Assembly: GCA_002425225.1 (NCBI GenBank)
Contig: DILV01000025.1
Location: forward strand, 1 to 46,750
Length of the DNA stretch: 46,750 nt
Reading direction: 5' to 3'
Source of the DNA: Thiothrix sp. UBA5583
GTDB taxonomy: Bacteria > Pseudomonadota > Gammaproteobacteria > Thiotrichales > Thiotrichaceae
Each line of letters opens with the position of its first letter. Position 1 is the stretch's first letter. This document shows positions 8,733 through 16,634 of the stretch, one piece after another. The notes beneath the pieces were generated by a model, which saw only the letters and a list, made by a program, of their open reading frames with translations, did not search any database and had not been told where the DNA came from. Made by a program: the position numbers and the translations under genes.

Positions 8733-9905
8733 TCAGCGGGGTAAATGGCGAGCCAGCCGTTCCATCGCTTCTGCCAGCCTGTCAATACTGGTGGTGTAAG
8801 CGAAACGCACATGTGTCGCTGCCTGATGGCTACCGAAATCAATACCGGGGGTAAATACCACCCCGGTTTTATCCAGCATCTCCAGACATAACTGCTGGGC
8901 ATCATTACCAAAGCGCTCCATACCTGTGTAAACGTAAAACGCGCCTTGCGGTTCCACTTGCACATCAAAACCCAGTTCACGCAAGGCGGGCAGCAGGAAA
9001 TCCCGCCGACGTTGCAGCTCCTGCCGTTGCATTTCCATAACGTCCAGTGCTTCAGGGGTGAAAGCAGCCAGTGCCGCATATTGTGCCGGGGTTGGGGCAG
9101 CAAGAAATACATTTTGTGCCAGACGATCCAGTGTTTCCACCCAATATTCCGGGGCAACCACCCAACCCAGCCGCCAGCCGGTCATGCCAAAATATTTGGA
9201 AAAGCTGTTGATGACCCAAATGTTGTCCGGGTCAACCGACAAGGCGGTCACATCATCCACACCGTAAGTCAGACCTTGATAAATTTCATCGACGATCAGA
9301 TGACCGCCCAATTGTTGGGTGACTGCGTACATGGTTGCCAATGCTGGCAAATCCAGCACCGTGCCTGTTGGGTTAGCCGGACTTGCCAGCATGACTGCCC
9401 GCGTTGCCGCATTCCAGTACTGACGGATGTGCTGCGTTGTCAGTTGGTATTGACTGTTTGCCCCTACCGGAATCCCAACCGCCTTGCCCTCAAACAGACG
9501 AACAAAATGGCGATTACACGGATACCCTGGATCAGTCATCAACACTTCATCCCCCGGATTCAGCATGGCTCCAAGCACCAGTTGCAAAGCACCGGATGCA
9601 CCGGGCGTGACCACAATGCGTTGCGGGGAAATGTTCACGCCAAAGCGCTGCGCATAATAGCCCGCAATAGCCTCACGTAGCTGCGGCAACCCTTTGGCCG
9701 CTGTGTATTTGGTATGCCCTGCCTGCAAAGCCTGGATACCGGCTGCCACAATGGGATAAGGCGTAGGAAAATCCGGTTCGCCGACTTCCATGTGGATAAT
9801 GTCCTGCCCTAGCGCTTCTCGTCGCCGTGCCTCTGCCAGCAAGGCCATGACATGGAAAGGCTGGATTTCCCGCATCCGCGCAGCAGCTATGTTATGCTCA
9901 GCCAT
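8733..9905 (-). CDS. PLP-dependent aminotransferase, class I/II
   Basis: Aspartate-aminotransferase-superfamily enzyme of about 390 residues. Motifs are EVGEPDFPTP near the N-terminus, SPANPTGT (substrate loop), DEIYQGLTYG, the PLP lysine in NSFSKYFGMTGWRLGW, and the C-terminal arginine in HVRFAYTTS. It resembles the broad AspC/AlaA-like 'aminotransferase I' group; the amino donor and acceptor cannot be told from sequence. The ATG at 9905 (MAEHNIAAARMREIQPF) is preferred because it keeps 36 bp from the divergent M23 gene, but an ATG at 9929 in frame is possible and neither has a clear Shine-Dalgarno. It is convergent with and directly abuts ypfJ. Confidence 0.85.
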   Translation of the reverse strand: MAEHNIAAARMREIQPFHVMALLAEARRREALGQDIIHMEVGEPDFPTPYPIVAAGIQALQAGHTKYTAAKGLPQLREAIAGYYAQRFGVNISPQRIVVTPGASGALQLVLGAMLNPGDEVLMTDPGYPCNRHFVRLFEGKAVGIPVGANSQYQLTTQHIRQYWNAATRAVMLASPANPTGTVLDLPALATMYAVTQQLGGHLIVDEIYQGLTYGVDDVTALSVDPDNIWVINSFSKYFGMTGWRLGWVVAPEYWVETLDRLAQNVFLAAPTPAQYAALAAFTPEALDVMEMQRQELQRRRDFLLPALRELGFDVQVEPQGAFYVYTGMERFGNDAQQLCLEMLDKTGVVFTPGIDFGSHQAATHVRFAYTTSIDRLAEAMERLARHLPR

Positions 9906-9941
9906 AAAATTGTTTTGCACCAATTCCATCAGGTAGTAAAA

Positions 9942-10733
9942 ATGAAAAAATGGCTATTTCTCGGAATCGCACTGTATTCCACCCAGCTTGCAGCATTTCC
10001 CCGTGCAAACCCTGTTCCGGGGGGAATTGCGGTGCTGCCGGTTGCACCTTTGTCAGACAAGCTGCCCATTGTACAGTATGCAGGCAAGCGCGTAACAGTT
10101 GTTCCCCAAGGCGATCAATGGCAGGCATTGATTGGGCTTCCACTTGATGCCGAACCCGGCACACAACGCTTGCTAGTTTCAGGAAAACCCCTTGAATTTG
10201 AAATAAAAAACAAACAATATCGTACTCAGCGCATCAGGATCACTGACCCTAACAAAGTCACCCCGGATGAAGAATCTTCCGAACGTATTGTGCGGGAACT
10301 GAATATCCAGAAACAGGTAAGAAGCCGTTTTTCCGCCACTACCCAACCTGACCTGAACTTCATCAGACCCGTACCAGGGCGCGATACCGGAAGTTTTGGC
10401 CTGCGCCGCATCATCAACGAGTTACCCCGCAATCCCCACAGCGGTATGGACATTGCCGCTCCTACCGGCACACCTGTCAAGGCAACGGCTGCTGGGCGGG
10501 TTATTCATGTCGGTGATTTCTTTTTCAGCGGCAACTCGGTGTATGTAGATCATGGTTCAGGTGTCATCAGTCTGTATGCGCACCTGAGTCAAACACGGGT
10601 AAAGCCGGGTGACACCTTGCTACAAGGCGATGTATTGGGGGAAGTGGGTCGTACCGGGCGTGCCACCGGACCACACCTGCATTGGTCTATCTACCTGAAT
10701 GGTGAAGCGGTTGACCCAGCCCTGCTCCTATAG
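9942..10733 (+). CDS. M23 family (LytM-type) metallopeptidase, exported
   Basis: A 263-residue protein with a signal peptide (MKKWLFLGIALYSTQLAAFP, cleavage after LAA), an N-terminal beta-rich domain and a C-terminal M23 domain. All metal and catalytic positions of an active LytM fold are present: His166 and Asp170 (HSGMD), His214 (LYAHLS), and His245/His247 (HLH). It should therefore cleave peptidoglycan cross-bridges in the periplasm rather than act as a degenerate regulator like NlpD. AGG lies just before the ATG. Its 5' end is close to the divergent aminotransferase, so the promoters must overlap. Confidence 0.9.
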   Translation: MKKWLFLGIALYSTQLAAFPRANPVPGGIAVLPVAPLSDKLPIVQYAGKRVTVVPQGDQWQALIGLPLDAEPGTQRLLVSGKPLEFEIKNKQYRTQRIRITDPNKVTPDEESSERIVRELNIQKQVRSRFSATTQPDLNFIRPVPGRDTGSFGLRRIINELPRNPHSGMDIAAPTGTPVKATAAGRVIHVGDFFFSGNSVYVDHGSGVISLYAHLSQTRVKPGDTLLQGDVLGEVGRTGRATGPHLHWSIYLNGEAVDPALLL

Positions 10734-10736
10734 CGC

Positions 10737-10766
10737 AAAAATTAATCCAAAGATTCAGTTTGGATT
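10737..10766 (-). terminator. Rho-independent terminator, minus strand
   Basis: A perfect 8 bp stem AATCCAAA/TTTGGATT (10744-10766) with a 7 nt loop is followed on the minus strand by AATTTTT. The T run exists only in the minus orientation, so it ends a transcript coming from about 11.2 kb, not the M23 gene. Confidence 0.55.
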
Positions 10767-11145
10767 CAGTGACTCCGGCTTAACATGGCTTCAACTTCAG
10801 CAGAGATCGTGAACTTGGGGTTTGTGGTAGCGGTTTCGTCGTCAGAGGTTTCTGAAATACAAAAAATAAGCTGTTCCGCCGTTCTGACACTCAATGGCAT
10901 AAGAGATTCGGAATGACGGCAAGCTGAGGTTAACAACCTGAACATCTTTCCTGACCGGCCATTCATTGGGGAGCTGGTTACAGGGCTGATGTTCAGGGGT
11001 AACAGACCGGCATTCCTACTTGGTAAACACTGGGAGTTGACCACGTAGTTTCGCCAGCCTGCCAAGCAAAAGGCAGCAAACAGGGGGTTTGCTTTCGCTT
11101 GGAACCGGATATTCACTGATTCCGGTGTTCTTGAGTCACCTTCAC

Positions 11146-11180
11146 AAAGGGCGGGAATTTCATAACCCGCCTTTTTTTTA
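11146..11180 (+). terminator. Rho-independent terminator, plus strand
   Basis: Stem GGCGGG (11150-11155) with CCCGCC (11166-11171) and a 10 nt loop, followed by eight T. It should stop plus-strand transcription that enters from the M23 gene or from any RNA made between 10734 and 11146. Confidence 0.75.
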
Positions 11181-11296
11181 CATTCCCGCATTATACAGCT
11201 TCCGTTCATAAATAAAATCTTTTTCTGGCGCAATCACTTGAATGAGATAGGCTATTTCCCCATATACGGTTACACTAACCCAAAAAAGGAGGACAT

Positions 11297-11401
11297 ATGG
11301 CCTATACACTAAAAAAGACGGTCGGCTTCATTCTTCTGGTTGTCACAATCGGTGGCGTCAGCGTGATGTCCATCTTTCATATGTTTCCACCCCTGTTCTG
11401 A
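11297..11401 (+). CDS. 34-residue single-pass membrane peptide
   Basis: A short reading frame with an excellent ribosome site, AAGGAGGACAT immediately before the ATG, encoding 34 residues. After a basic start (MAYTLKKTV) a hydrophobic stretch of about 20 residues (GFILLVVTIGGVSVMSIF) predicts one transmembrane helix. The stop lies 9 bp before the XpaC start and the two are probably co-transcribed. A possible promoter upstream is TTGAAT (11238-11243) with TATACG (11263-11268). No family recognised. The strong translation signal and operon position are the support; expression is inferred. Possibly a small regulator or assembly factor for the membrane complex encoded downstream. Confidence 0.6.
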   Translation: MAYTLKKTVGFILLVVTIGGVSVMSIFHMFPPLF

Positions 11402-11410
11402 AACGGAGCA

Positions 11411-12265
11411 ATGATGAGTGCTGCCAAACGCTACGAACCCACCCTGCATAATGTCCGCTACGGAATCAAAGGCATCTTGCTGTACCTGTTGCCCTTACCT
11501 GTCCTGATTACTGCCATTGGTTCGCTGATGCGGGGGGCAGTCATGGATACACTAGTGACTGGAGGGGTATTTGCTGCTCTGATGCTGGGAGCTAGCATTG
11601 CCCGCCACGGATTCCGCCTGCAAGGGGAATATGAACGGCGTAAAATTGCCCGTGCTCCATCAACCCCTTTCAAAACGGTAGCAGCCATTATCATCAGTCT
11701 CGCGATTGGCGTGCTGGACTGGTGGAATTCCAGCTTTGCTATGGGTTCCATCCTGCCATCCACCCTAGTTGGTGCGGTCACGTTCCTCGGTTTTGCCCTG
11801 TATTACGGGTTAGACCCGCGCAGGGACAAAGCTACCGGTATTTCCATTGGTGTCACCATTGACGAGGTACTGGATGCGCTGGATGCTGCCAATGTCAAGA
11901 TTGACGCCATCGAACAGGCACGCCGCAAAATCAACAACCCGGAATTCAATGCCCGTCTGCAACGCATCACCAGCAAGGCACGTGAAGTCCTCACCAGCAT
12001 TGAAGATGACCCTACCCGCCTGTCACGCGCCCGCAAGTTCCTCAAGGTGTATTTGGATGGAACTCAGCGCGTGACTGAAGGTTATGCTCGCGCTCATCAG
12101 GATAACAAACCGGTGGCGCTGGAAACCAATTTCAGCCGCGTGCTGGATTCGATAGAACAAACCTTCGCTGAACAGCACACCAAACTACTGGAAGACAATC
12201 ATTTCGATCTGGACGTACAAATAGAAGTGCTGGAAACCCAGCTCAAACGCGAAGGCGTCCTCTAA
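11411..12265 (+). CDS. xpaC: XpaC-family membrane protein
   Basis: A 284-residue protein resembling XpaC (5-bromo-4-chloroindolyl phosphate hydrolysis protein family). Four predicted transmembrane segments lie in the N-terminal half (about residues 18-40, 43-66, 88-106, 113-135), followed by a cytoplasmic alpha-helical domain typical of XpaC (VTIDEVLDALDAANVKIDAIEQARRKI). Despite the family name, no hydrolase motif is visible. The ATG at 11411 is followed by another at 11414; GGAG at 11405-11408 would suit the second better. In Bacillus, xpaC is paired with a telA homologue, as here, supporting a joint function at the membrane. Confidence 0.82.
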   Translation: MMSAAKRYEPTLHNVRYGIKGILLYLLPLPVLITAIGSLMRGAVMDTLVTGGVFAALMLGASIARHGFRLQGEYERRKIARAPSTPFKTVAAIIISLAIGVLDWWNSSFAMGSILPSTLVGAVTFLGFALYYGLDPRRDKATGISIGVTIDEVLDALDAANVKIDAIEQARRKINNPEFNARLQRITSKAREVLTSIEDDPTRLSRARKFLKVYLDGTQRVTEGYARAHQDNKPVALETNFSRVLDSIEQTFAEQHTKLLEDNHFDLDVQIEVLETQLKREGVL

Positions 12266-12296
12266 GCCAATAATGATACCCAAGGAGATGACCACC

Positions 12297-13466
12297 ATGA
12301 ATGAAACCCAAACCACCACCACAGTCCAGACAGCCCCAGCCATCATTCCCGGTACTGAACTGGCTCCCCTGCCGGAAATGACTACAGAACTGGTAGCCTA
12401 CAGCCAGGCTCCTACCCAGCTTCAGCAGGAAATGGAAAGCATTATTGCCGAAATCAACATGACTGACCGCAGCAGCATCATGTTCTTCGGTACCAAGACC
12501 CAGGAGCAGATGACCACCATTTCTGAAAAAATGCTCAATGGCGTCAAAAACAAAGATATTGGCTCGGCGGGCAAATCCCTCACCAACATGATTACTGCCA
12601 TCAAGGGTTTCGACATTGATTCCCTCAACCCGGATGACGAGCCAAGCTGGTGGGAAAAACTGATCGGCAAGACCAAGCCGGTAGTCGAGTTCCTCAGCAA
12701 ATACGAAGACGTGCGCAAGCAGATCGACACCATCACCGATGAAATGGAAGGCCATAAAACCCAGTTGCTGACTGACGTGGTAACACTCGACAAGCTGTAC
12801 GAAGCCAACCTGGATTTCTTCCACAAGCTGGAAGCCTATATTTCTGCGGGCGATGAAAAATTGAAACGTCTGGACAGCAACGACATCCCCAAACTGGTTG
12901 CTGAAGTCCAGGCCAAGACTGAAGATCTGGTACTGGCACAAAACCTGCGTGACCTGCGTTCCGCGCGTGACGACTTGGAACGCCGCGTACACGACCTGCG
13001 CCTGACCCGTCAGGTAGCCATGCAAAGCCTGCCCAGCATCCGTCTGGTGCAGGAAAATGACAAAACCCTGATTAACAAGATCAATTCCACCCTGATCAAC
13101 ACCGTTCCGCTGTGGAAAAACCAGTTGGCACAAGCCGTGACCATTTTCCGCATGAGTGACGCTGCCAAGGTGGTAAAAGAAGCCTCTGACCTGACCAACG
13201 AATTGCTGGAAAAGAACGCTGAGACCCTGCGTCTGGGCAACGAGGAAACCCGCAAACAGATGGAACGCGGCGTGTTCGACATCGAATCGGTCAAGAAAGC
13301 CAATCAGACCTTGATTGATACCATCAACGATTCCCTGCGGATTGCTGATGAAGGCAAGACCATGCGTGCCAAAGCCGAAGAAGAACTCAAGGTCATGGAG
13401 GGCGAACTGCGACAGGCCCTCATTTCTGCCAAAGCCAAATCTGACAGCCCACGCCAAGGAGCATAA
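12297..13466 (+). CDS. telA: TelA family protein (toxic anion resistance)
   Basis: A 389-residue, almost entirely alpha-helical protein of the TelA/YaaN family, linked to tellurite and other toxic-anion or envelope-antibiotic tolerance. Recognisable family stretches are SSIMFFGTKTQEQMTTISEKML, DEPSWWEKLIGK, and the long coiled region with LRDLRSARDDLERRVHDLRLTRQVA and QSLPSIRLVQENDKTLINKI. There is no membrane segment or signal, so it is cytoplasmic and perhaps binds the XpaC membrane protein. The ATG at 12297 is 9 bp after AAGGAG; an ATG at 12288 abuts that site and is less likely. It is followed 2 bp later by the SPFH gene. Confidence 0.92.
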   Translation: MNETQTTTTVQTAPAIIPGTELAPLPEMTTELVAYSQAPTQLQQEMESIIAEINMTDRSSIMFFGTKTQEQMTTISEKMLNGVKNKDIGSAGKSLTNMITAIKGFDIDSLNPDDEPSWWEKLIGKTKPVVEFLSKYEDVRKQIDTITDEMEGHKTQLLTDVVTLDKLYEANLDFFHKLEAYISAGDEKLKRLDSNDIPKLVAEVQAKTEDLVLAQNLRDLRSARDDLERRVHDLRLTRQVAMQSLPSIRLVQENDKTLINKINSTLINTVPLWKNQLAQAVTIFRMSDAAKVVKEASDLTNELLEKNAETLRLGNEETRKQMERGVFDIESVKKANQTLIDTINDSLRIADEGKTMRAKAEEELKVMEGELRQALISAKAKSDSPRQGA

Positions 13467-13468
13467 CC

Positions 13469-14563
13469 ATGGGACTCTGGGACAAACTGATGGGTGAATT
13501 TGTCGATGTCATCGAATGGACAGACGACAGCAGCGATACGATGGTCTACCGTTTCGAGCGGCACGGCAATGAAATCAAGTATGGTGCGAAACTGACCGTG
13601 CGCGAATCGCAGGTCGCTATTTTCGTCAACGAAGGCGAAGTTGCTGATGTACTCAGCCCTGGCCTGTATGTACTGGAAACCCAGAACCTGCCGCTGCTTT
13701 CCACCCTGCAACACTGGGATCACGGTTTCCAAAGCCCGTTCAAGGCTGAAGTCTATTTCTTCAATACCAAACAGTTCACCAACCTGAAATGGGGAACCAG
13801 TAACCCGGTCATCGTGCGTGACAGCGAGTTTGGGGCAGTACGCTTGCGGGCATTCGGGACTTATGCCATCCGCATTGATGATGCCCGCAAGTTCATGCAG
13901 GAAATCATGGGGACAGATGGCAATTTCACCGTTGACCAGATCAGCAACCAGTTGCGCAGCATGATCGTGACCCGTTTCAGCAGCGTGGTGGCGGGAGCCA
14001 ATATCCCGGTACTGGATCTGGCTGCCAACTATGAGCAGTTGGGGCAGTTTGTTACCCAACGGATTGCACCGGAATTTGCTGCTTACGGCATCAAGCTGAC
14101 ATCCATCATGCTGGAAAACATTTCCCTGCCCACTGAAGTGGAAGATGCGCTCGACAAACGTACCAGCATGGGCGTGATCGGCAACCTCGACAAATACCTG
14201 CAATTCCAGACCGCTGAGGGTATCGGCAACGGCACATCCAATAGTGCGCTGGATATGGGCATGGGTTTTGCCGTTGCCAACAAAATGGCGGAAGTGCTCA
14301 ACAAGCCAGCCGCTGCTGTCCCGCCCCCCATCCCGGACAGCAGTTGGCATGTAGCAGTTGGTCAGGAAGCCAGCGGCCCGTTTGGTTTGCCGCAATTGCA
14401 ACACATGGTGCAAAGTGGTCAACTGACTGCCACCACGCTGGTATGGCAAACCGGCATGGCTAGCTGGCAGGCAGCCGGGGAAATGGCAGCCTTGCAAGGT
14501 TTGTTCAGCAAGCAGACCCCTCCCCCGATTCCACCAGCGGTTCCTTCCCAAAGCGCGGAATAA
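13469..14563 (+). CDS. SPFH domain protein with C-terminal GYF_2 domain
   Basis: A 364-residue protein. Residues about 1-240 form an SPFH/Band 7-like domain of the YdjI ('virion core protein-like') group: LWDKLMGEFVDVIEW, a beta-rich middle (VREsQVAIFVNEGE) and an alpha-helical end (YGIKLTSIMLENISLP). A proline-rich linker (PAAAVPPPIP) leads to a GYF_2-type domain (about 288-340; WHVAVGQEASGPFGLPQLQ...WQTGMASWQ), which binds proline-rich peptides in related proteins. The C-terminal tail is itself proline-rich. No transmembrane helix; SPFH proteins assemble on membranes. GGAG precedes the ATG, 2 bp after the telA stop. Confidence 0.88.
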   Translation: MGLWDKLMGEFVDVIEWTDDSSDTMVYRFERHGNEIKYGAKLTVRESQVAIFVNEGEVADVLSPGLYVLETQNLPLLSTLQHWDHGFQSPFKAEVYFFNTKQFTNLKWGTSNPVIVRDSEFGAVRLRAFGTYAIRIDDARKFMQEIMGTDGNFTVDQISNQLRSMIVTRFSSVVAGANIPVLDLAANYEQLGQFVTQRIAPEFAAYGIKLTSIMLENISLPTEVEDALDKRTSMGVIGNLDKYLQFQTAEGIGNGTSNSALDMGMGFAVANKMAEVLNKPAAAVPPPIPDSSWHVAVGQEASGPFGLPQLQHMVQSGQLTATTLVWQTGMASWQAAGEMAALQGLFSKQTPPPIPPAVPSQSAE

Positions 14564-14575
14564 GCACGGCACAGC

Positions 14576-15802
14576 ATGGCTGACAACAATACCAAACAAC
14601 AGCACTTTCCTTGCGAAGAGTGCGGAGCCGATCTCGTTTACCAGCCGGGGAGCGAATCTCTGGCCTGCACTTACTGCGGGCATCAGAACGCGATCAAAAC
14701 CAGTACTGAAACCATCCGCGAATACAGTTTCGAGCAGGCACTACGGGCGCTGGAGCAATCCCGCCTGCGCCCGCTGGATAATACGCAGGTAATCAAGTGC
14801 CCCAATTGTGCAGCCACGTTCGAGCTTAAACCCAACTACCATGCCGGGGACTGCCCGTTTTGTGGCACGCCGGTCGTCACGGGTACGGAACAGGCTCGCC
14901 TGTTCCAACCCAAATCCCTGCTGCCCTTCCTGATTACCGAGAAGGAAGCCCGTGAATCCTTCGACAAATGGATTGGCGGCTTGTGGTTTGCCCCGTCTGC
15001 CCTCAAGAACAAAGCCAAACGCGATGAAAAACTGCTGGGCATTTACATCCCCTACTGGACTTACGACAGCCATACCGACACGTTCTACCGGGGGGAGCGC
15101 GGCGTCATTTACTACGAACAGCAGGTTGTCACGGTCACGGTGGACGGGCGTCCCCGCCAGCAGGTGCAAAACGTCCCGCGAGTCCGCTGGACACCCGTCA
15201 GCGGTCGGGTGAGACTGTTTTTTGATGATGTACTAGTAGGCGCAACCCGCACCCTGCCCCGCGCCATTCTCGACCGGCTGGAACCGTGGGATTTGCACCA
15301 GCTCGTGCCCTACAACGAGAGCTACCTGAGTGGTTTCCAAAGCGAAATCTACCAGATTGACCTGAACGAAGGCTTTGAAATGGCACGTGGCATCATGGAC
15401 AACCGCATCCATAATGCCGTACTCAGCGACATCGGCGGCGACCAGCAACGGGTACACAACCTGCAAACCCAGCACCATGCCACCACCTTCAAGCACCTGT
15501 TATTGCCGGTCTGGTCGGCAGCCTTCCGCTATAACGATGAAACCTACCGCTTCGTCATCAATGGCCGAAACGGCAAAACTCAGGGTGAACGCCCTTACAG
15601 TGTCATCAAGATTGTACTTACAGCCTTGCTGGCACTCAGTGTACTGGCAGGCGTGGGTTACTATCTGGAAAAGGCGGGCGTGTTTGAACAGGCACTGGAG
15701 CAAGGCATTGAGCATTACCAGTATCAACAGCCTTACCAACGCTTGCCCAGCAACCCTTACCAATACGACCCATACCGTTACAACCCCAGCTACGGTCGCT
15801 GA
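14576..15802 (+). CDS. Double zinc-ribbon membrane protein (YdjG-like)
   Basis: A 408-residue protein starting with two four-cysteine zinc ribbons: Cys13/16 with Cys31/34, and Cys75/78 with Cys93/96. A central region (about 105-335) contains the aromatic IPYWTYD motif seen in 'primosomal N-prime-like' zinc-ribbon proteins related to B. subtilis YdjG. One transmembrane helix follows near residues 345-365, then a tyrosine/proline-rich tail with repeated YQY/NPY/DPY units. That tail is a plausible partner for the GYF_2 domain encoded just upstream. It is the last gene of the operon and convergent with the DUF72-like gene. No enzymatic motif seen. Confidence 0.8.
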   Translation: MADNNTKQQHFPCEECGADLVYQPGSESLACTYCGHQNAIKTSTETIREYSFEQALRALEQSRLRPLDNTQVIKCPNCAATFELKPNYHAGDCPFCGTPVVTGTEQARLFQPKSLLPFLITEKEARESFDKWIGGLWFAPSALKNKAKRDEKLLGIYIPYWTYDSHTDTFYRGERGVIYYEQQVVTVTVDGRPRQQVQNVPRVRWTPVSGRVRLFFDDVLVGATRTLPRAILDRLEPWDLHQLVPYNESYLSGFQSEIYQIDLNEGFEMARGIMDNRIHNAVLSDIGGDQQRVHNLQTQHHATTFKHLLLPVWSAAFRYNDETYRFVINGRNGKTQGERPYSVIKIVLTALLALSVLAGVGYYLEKAGVFEQALEQGIEHYQYQQPYQRLPSNPYQYDPYRYNPSYGR

Positions 15803-15819
15803 TAGCCTGATGCCATGGC

Positions 15820-16425
15820 TCAGATGCCATACAATTGTTGCATGATGCGGATTTGTTCCACTGTCCGCCAGGGTGTCTCCAGAAACAGCAACATATCCGG
15901 GCAAGCAGCCGTTGTTTTCAATTGCTCAAACACCTGACGCAAGATCTGTGGCGACAAGGGTTCGGTAGTACGTAACAAGCCACAGTGTACACCAGCAGAA
16001 ACTGACGGTACTGCCAGCAGTTCTCCGGCTTGCTGCACATGCAAGGCAAATTGTTCCTGCCATTCATTGGGTAACGCGGTCACTGCATCCACCGTCACCC
16101 ATAAACCCTGCACTTGTTGGAACAAGTGTTTTCCAATGGCCTCCTGTACCTGCGACCAATGGTCAGCCCGCAGTAATGCCGGGGTGATTTCCACAAAGAA
16201 ACGGAACTCGGGGCGTACTTCTGCCATCCATAAAACCGCTTGCCGGGCTGGCAATTCATCCCAAACCGAGACTGGCAACAGCACGCTAGCAAACTCGTTG
16301 GCGTAATAGGAAATCTGCCACTCTTGCGGCAGATCTTCCGGGTAAAACAGCCGTTGCCAGTCAGCAGGCGACCAGCCATAAGCTGCCAGTTCCAGACTTC
16401 TCAGTTGGCTTGCAAAACCAGTCAT
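15820..16425 (-). CDS. DUF72-like protein, short
   Basis: A 201-residue protein with an N-terminal pattern (ELAAYGWSPADWQRLFYPEDLP...ISYYANEFASVLLP) that matches the start of DUF72/YecE TIM-barrel-like proteins, where W-x-FYP and YY-x-x-F-x-x-V are conserved. At 201 residues it is shorter than usual family members (about 240-300), so the barrel may be reduced. The ATG at 16425 is preferred because GGGGGAAA precedes it; an ATG at 16458 is in frame. Function of the family is unknown. It is divergent from the DsrC-like gene, with 209 bp between. Confidence 0.65.
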   Translation of the reverse strand: MTGFASQLRSLELAAYGWSPADWQRLFYPEDLPQEWQISYYANEFASVLLPVSVWDELPARQAVLWMAEVRPEFRFFVEITPALLRADHWSQVQEAIGKHLFQQVQGLWVTVDAVTALPNEWQEQFALHVQQAGELLAVPSVSAGVHCGLLRTTEPLSPQILRQVFEQLKTTAACPDMLLFLETPWRTVEQIRIMQQLYGI

Positions 16426-16515
16426 TGTCTTGTTTCCCCCTCTACGCCAGACAGTCATAGCATAACTTACCCCTCACAACCTTGCTGCCTCCTTGTAACA
16501 AAAAACCGCCCGCTA

Positions 16516-16554
16516 CTTGACAAAAACACTCAGGAATATTACTTTGGTAATATT
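16516..16554 (+). promoter_or_regulatory. Promoter with overlapping inverted-repeat operator
   Basis: A TTGACA at 16516-16521 is followed 17 bp later by a TACTTT (16539-16544). A perfect inverted repeat, GAATATTAC (16533-16541), 4 bp spacer, GTAATATTC (16546-16554), covers the -10. That layout fits repression of the DsrC-like gene 80 bp downstream, or of the divergent gene. The regulator is not identifiable from the site. Confidence 0.5.
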
Positions 16555-16634
16555 CAAACAAATTACACCCTTACCATCAGAGATATAAAGAGTCCACATC
16601 ACCACATTAGAGCCACAATCAGGAGGGTCAGATT

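Larger units (their letters stand above)
10737..11183 (-). ncRNA. Candidate structured RNA or unrecognised transcript
   Basis: About 450 bp between the M23 gene and the XpaC operon hold no recognisable protein, but do hold several strong paired segments: a perfect 10 bp stem CCTGAACATC (10937-10946) with 10988-10997; nested stems CCAAGC (11062-11067) with 11097-11102 and GCAAAC (11076-11081) with 11087-11092; and ACCGGA (11104-11109) with TCCGGT (11121-11126). On the minus strand a perfect TATAAT lies at 11190-11195 and a hairpin plus T run closes the unit at 10737-10766. A 155-codon minus-strand reading frame spans it but has no family resemblance and starts upstream of the -10. The strand is uncertain because a plus-strand terminator is also present. 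RNase P, tmRNA and common riboswitch signatures were not found. Confidence 0.3.

Noticed and set aside
10766-11233. 155-codon minus-strand frame as a protein gene
   Set aside because: No family match; it reads through a hairpin terminator, its start lies upstream of the only good -10, and the stretch is better explained by RNA structure. Kept only as part of a candidate transcript.
12243-13457. 404-codon minus-strand frame opposite telA
   Set aside because: A shadow of a clear TelA gene; the antisense product is low-complexity with no domain, a product of strand-biased codon use.
13304-14683. 459-codon minus-strand frame opposite the SPFH gene
   Set aside because: Spans two well-supported plus-strand genes and their junction; no start signals or family resemblance.
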